This document shows, one piece after another, positions 61,848-64,000 of a DNA stretch of 64,000 nucleotides. Every line of letters begins with the position of its first letter. The stretch's first letter is position 1. Source of the DNA: Polaromonas sp. (lineage in GTDB: Bacteria; Pseudomonadota; Gammaproteobacteria; Burkholderiales; Burkholderiaceae_C); assembly GCF_029945895.1 (NCBI RefSeq), contig NZ_JAQSDL010000024.1:1-64000 (forward strand), read 5' to 3'. Both the position numbers and the translations under genes were made by a program. The notes below the pieces were generated by a model. It ran no database searches. It was not told where the DNA came from and saw nothing but the letters and a program-made list of their open reading frames with translations.

Positions 61848-62912
61848 TTAAAGCGCGGGATCCCGCGCGTCCCAGCGGATCGCGTCGATGGCGGCCAGCA
61901 GCTCGGGGGAAAGCTGCGTGCCCCAGGCGTCGAGGTTTTCGTCGAGCTGGGCCACCGAGGTCACGCCGATGATGGTGCTGGCCACCTGCCACTTGGTGTA
62001 GCAAAAAGCCAGCGCCAGCTGCGTGGGCGTGAGGCCGTGTTCGCGGGCCAGCGCGTTGTAGCGCCGCGCGGCAGTCAGCGCTTCGGGCCGGCCCCAGCGC
62101 TGCTTGCGCACCGACTCATACCCCGAAATACGCGCACCTTTGGGCGCATCCGGGCCGGTGGTGCCGGTGGCATCGTACTTGCCAGTCAACAGGCCAAACC
62201 CCAGCGGAGAATAGGCCAGCAGCGACACGCCGAGCCGGTGCATGGTTTCGTCGAGGCCGTTTTCCACCGTGCGGTTGATCAGGCAGAACGGGTTCTGCAC
62301 GGTCGCCACCTTGGGCAGGCCGTGCTGCTCCGCCAGGCGCACAAACTCGTGCACACCATAAGGCGTTTCGTTGGACAGGCCGATCGCTCGCACCTTGCCC
62401 GCCTTGACGAGCCCGGCCAGCGCCTCGAGCTGCTGGTGAATGGAGCTCACGGTCTTGTCCTTGGCCGGGTCGAAATACACCATGCCGAACGCCGGCACAT
62501 TGCGTGCGGGCCAGTGGATCTGGTACAGGTCGATCGTTTCGAGCTGCAGGCGCTTGAGACTGTCGTTGCAGGCCTGCACGATGTCCTGCGGCGTCAGGTC
62601 GGGGCTGCCGTTGCGTATCCAGGGCATGCCGCGGGCCGGACCGGCGACCTTGGTAGCCACCACCAGCTTGTCCCGGGCGCCCGGGCACTGGGCCAGCCAG
62701 TTGCCAATGATGGTTTCCGTGGCGCCGAAGGTCTCGGCCCGGGCTGGCACTGAGTACATTTCTGCCGCGTCAAGAAAATTGACGCCGCGCTCCAGGGAAC
62801 GGTCAAGAATCGAATGGGCCGTGGCTTCGCCCACCTGCTCGCCGAAAGTCATGGTGCCCAGGCAAATGGGGGTGACTTGCAGATCGCTGCTGCCTAGCTG
62901 TATTTTTTGCAT
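61848..62912 (-). CDS. aldo/keto reductase, Tas-like
   Basis: A 354-residue NADP(H)-dependent carbonyl reductase. Catalytic tetrad: Asp/Tyr in NFLDAAEMYSVP (about 50-55), Lys in VVATKVAG (near 88) and His in DLYQIHWP (near 134). GKVRAIGLSNETPYGVHEFV and AYSPLGFGLLTGKYD line the cofactor site. The insert with RGMPWIRNGSPDLTPQDI is Tas-specific. Substrate unknown. Reads toward ybaK on the same strand. Confidence 0.92.
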   Translation of the reverse strand: MQKIQLGSSDLQVTPICLGTMTFGEQVGEATAHSILDRSLERGVNFLDAAEMYSVPARAETFGATETIIGNWLAQCPGARDKLVVATKVAGPARGMPWIRNGSPDLTPQDIVQACNDSLKRLQLETIDLYQIHWPARNVPAFGMVYFDPAKDKTVSSIHQQLEALAGLVKAGKVRAIGLSNETPYGVHEFVRLAEQHGLPKVATVQNPFCLINRTVENGLDETMHRLGVSLLAYSPLGFGLLTGKYDATGTTGPDAPKGARISGYESVRKQRWGRPEALTAARRYNALAREHGLTPTQLALAFCYTKWQVASTIIGVTSVAQLDENLDAWGTQLSPELLAAIDAIRWDARDPAL

Positions 62913-63110
62913 TGGGATGGAAAGTGAAAGAGAGTCAAGGACATTGAAGGGGCTGGAAAAAGGCCGCGCCTAGTTTAAGGGCTCACCAGCATCGCTGCTG
63001 GCGGGCAGAAGTTCGGGCGATTCGCTTACAAATTCACACCCGAGCACCCCCTACCATTCACACACGAGGGGTTTAATCCCCTTCAACAACAACTTTCACC
63101 AGGAGCTCCC

Positions 63111-63770
63111 ATGAAATTAGTACTCACTTCCCTGACCTGCGCCGCCCTCTTTCTGAGCGGTTGTGCCAACATGAGCGAAACCCAGCAGGGCACGGCCAAA
63201 GGTGCCGGCATCGGCGCCGTCGCTGGCGCTGTGCTTGGCGCAGCCACCGGTGGTTCCAAAGGGGCAGCCCAGGGCGCCGTCCTTGGCGGTGCCGTGGGCG
63301 CTGGCGGTGGGTACCTCTGGTCGCAACGCATGCAGCAGCAAAAGGCCGCCATGGAGCAAGCCACGGTCGGCACCGGCGTGGCTGTGAGCCAGACCGCCGA
63401 CAACCGCCTCAAGCTCGACATTCCTTCGGACATCTCGTTTGCCACCGGCCGCTCGGATGTCAGCACCACCTTCGCACCCATCCTGAACCAGTTTGCCACC
63501 AGCCTGAACCAGAACCCGGTGACGACAGTGACCATCATTGGCCACACCGACAGCACCGGTAGCGATGCGATCAACAATCCGCTGTCCATCGACCGTGCCA
63601 ACAGCACACGCAATTACCTGGTCGCCCGTGGCGTTGCAGGTAACCGTGTCGCCACCGACGGCCGCGGTTCACGCGAACCCATCGCCGACAACAACACCGA
63701 CGCAGGCCGCGCGAAAAACCGCCGCGTCGAGATCTACGTGGCCGAGCCTGTGCAGGCTGTCGCCCGCTAA
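63111..63770 (+). CDS. OmpA-family lipoprotein with glycine zipper
   Basis: A 219-residue outer-membrane lipoprotein. Lipobox LSGC with Cys18; a glycine zipper GAGIGAVAGAVLGAATGG and GAVLGGAVGAGGGY (about 31-70); a peptidoglycan-binding OmpA domain from about 100, with TVTIIGHTDSTGSDAINNPL, NYLVARGVAGNRV and the peptidoglycan Asp/Arg pair in GRAKNRRVEIYV. YiaD-like. An AGGAG site precedes the ATG by 6 bp; a strong terminator follows. Confidence 0.95.
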   Translation: MKLVLTSLTCAALFLSGCANMSETQQGTAKGAGIGAVAGAVLGAATGGSKGAAQGAVLGGAVGAGGGYLWSQRMQQQKAAMEQATVGTGVAVSQTADNRLKLDIPSDISFATGRSDVSTTFAPILNQFATSLNQNPVTTVTIIGHTDSTGSDAINNPLSIDRANSTRNYLVARGVAGNRVATDGRGSREPIADNNTDAGRAKNRRVEIYVAEPVQAVAR

Positions 63771-63790
63771 GCCCGCCGCCAAGCTGAAAA

Positions 63791-63820
63791 AAACCCTCCG
63801 GTACCCCGGAGGGTTTTTTT
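63791..63820 (+). terminator. terminator after the OmpA-family gene
   Basis: AAACCCTCCGG-TACC-CCGGAGGGTTT, a perfect 11-bp stem followed by Ts; the A run before it makes it functional in both directions. Confidence 0.93.
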
Positions 63821-63906
63821 ATTGCAGCGTACATCAGCGTGCGCAATCCCTGCCGGCAGCACCCGTCATGGCCAGACAATCGTTCCAGCAACCGAGAAGT
63901 TCAAAC

Positions 63907-64000
63907 ATGCGACTTTCCACCTTTCTCCGATCGAATGCTGAAAAAATCCTCACTGCGTGGGACGAATTCGCCGCCACAGTGGCACATGACGGAACCATGA
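63907..64000 (+). CDS. start of a probable sensor histidine kinase (3' end outside window)
   Basis: Only 31 residues are visible: RLSTFLRSNAEKILTAWDEF followed by AATVAHDGTM, frame open to the window edge. The pattern (F-x-R-x-N-x-E-x-I-L-x-x-W-x-x-F-A) is the RsbRD-like N-terminus seen on soluble sensor kinases. Assignment is tentative because the catalytic parts are missing. Confidence 0.5.
   Translation, partial: MRLSTFLRSNAEKILTAWDEFAATVAHDGTM

Overview
The window is a GC-rich, densely coded piece of a betaproteobacterial chromosome. Gene order (folC-SPOR-cvpA-purF-metZ-gltX; pcm-rhodanese-tolC; manB-waaC-waaA), the Bug-type binding protein and a short dispersed repeat (core TAGCTGCTTGCGC) point to the Comamonadaceae (Polaromonas/Rhodoferax/Variovorax-like). 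This assignment rests on pattern recognition; no database search was possible.

Layout. 1-5.8 kb: a minus-strand cluster with a Fur/Zur-type regulator, a MacB/LolD-like ABC exporter pair, a small Cys protein, a DUF3299 protein, a His-rich membrane protein and a TonB receptor cut by the window edge, probably zinc-responsive. 6-8.3 kb: a CHRD lipoprotein, an M14 deacylase and a DUF2127 membrane protein. 8.3-23.1 kb: one apparent 14-gene minus-strand transcription unit with a GntR/HutC regulator, a Liv-type ABC transporter, an orphan Bug binding protein, a LeuC/LeuD-like hydratase, HyuA/HyuB, an isochorismatase-fold protein, a FAD oxidoreductase and an ICL/PEPM-family lyase. I read it as an undescribed catabolic route in which a lactam or imide ring is opened, an alkylmaleate-like diacid is hydrated and the product is cleaved. 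23.4-30.2 kb: msrA, an ElyC/YdcF-type protein, and a tetR-MFP-RND efflux operon. 30.2-32.7 kb: pcm, a rhodanese and tolC.

32.7-35.5 kb is accessory: a heptamer tandem repeat, a long gene-poor stretch, three exact copies of a CCCGGG-centred 20-mer at 28-bp period with a strong promoter inside, then a GIY-YIG-like gene, a MarR gene and an alpha/beta hydrolase. 35.6-40.6 kb: a probable manB-waaC-waaA-alkD-like operon (LPS core and DNA repair). 40.8-44.2 kb: Ada/AlkA fusion, Ogt methyltransferase, EamA transporter and a tiny basic protein. 44.2-46.2 kb: DUF1345, two small conserved proteins, and tRNA-Ala, -Glu and -Asp. 46.3-53.1 kb: gltX, metZ, purF, cvpA, a SPOR protein and folC. 53.2-64 kb: housekeeping and envelope genes (ArsC-like, glycine-zipper protein, ECF sigma/anti-sigma, ppnP, argG, murB, yajQ, aspartic protease, plsY, ybaK, tas-like AKR, OmpA lipoprotein) and the start of a probable sensor kinase.

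A cross-cutting feature is a roughly 50-60 bp dispersed repeat with at least 11 recognisable copies. Several lie inside genes and are translated: they supply a signal peptide, a protein C-terminus plus the next start codon, and in-frame insertions in WaaA, WaaC and AlkA. A second repeat family is inserted in frame in the Ogt protein.
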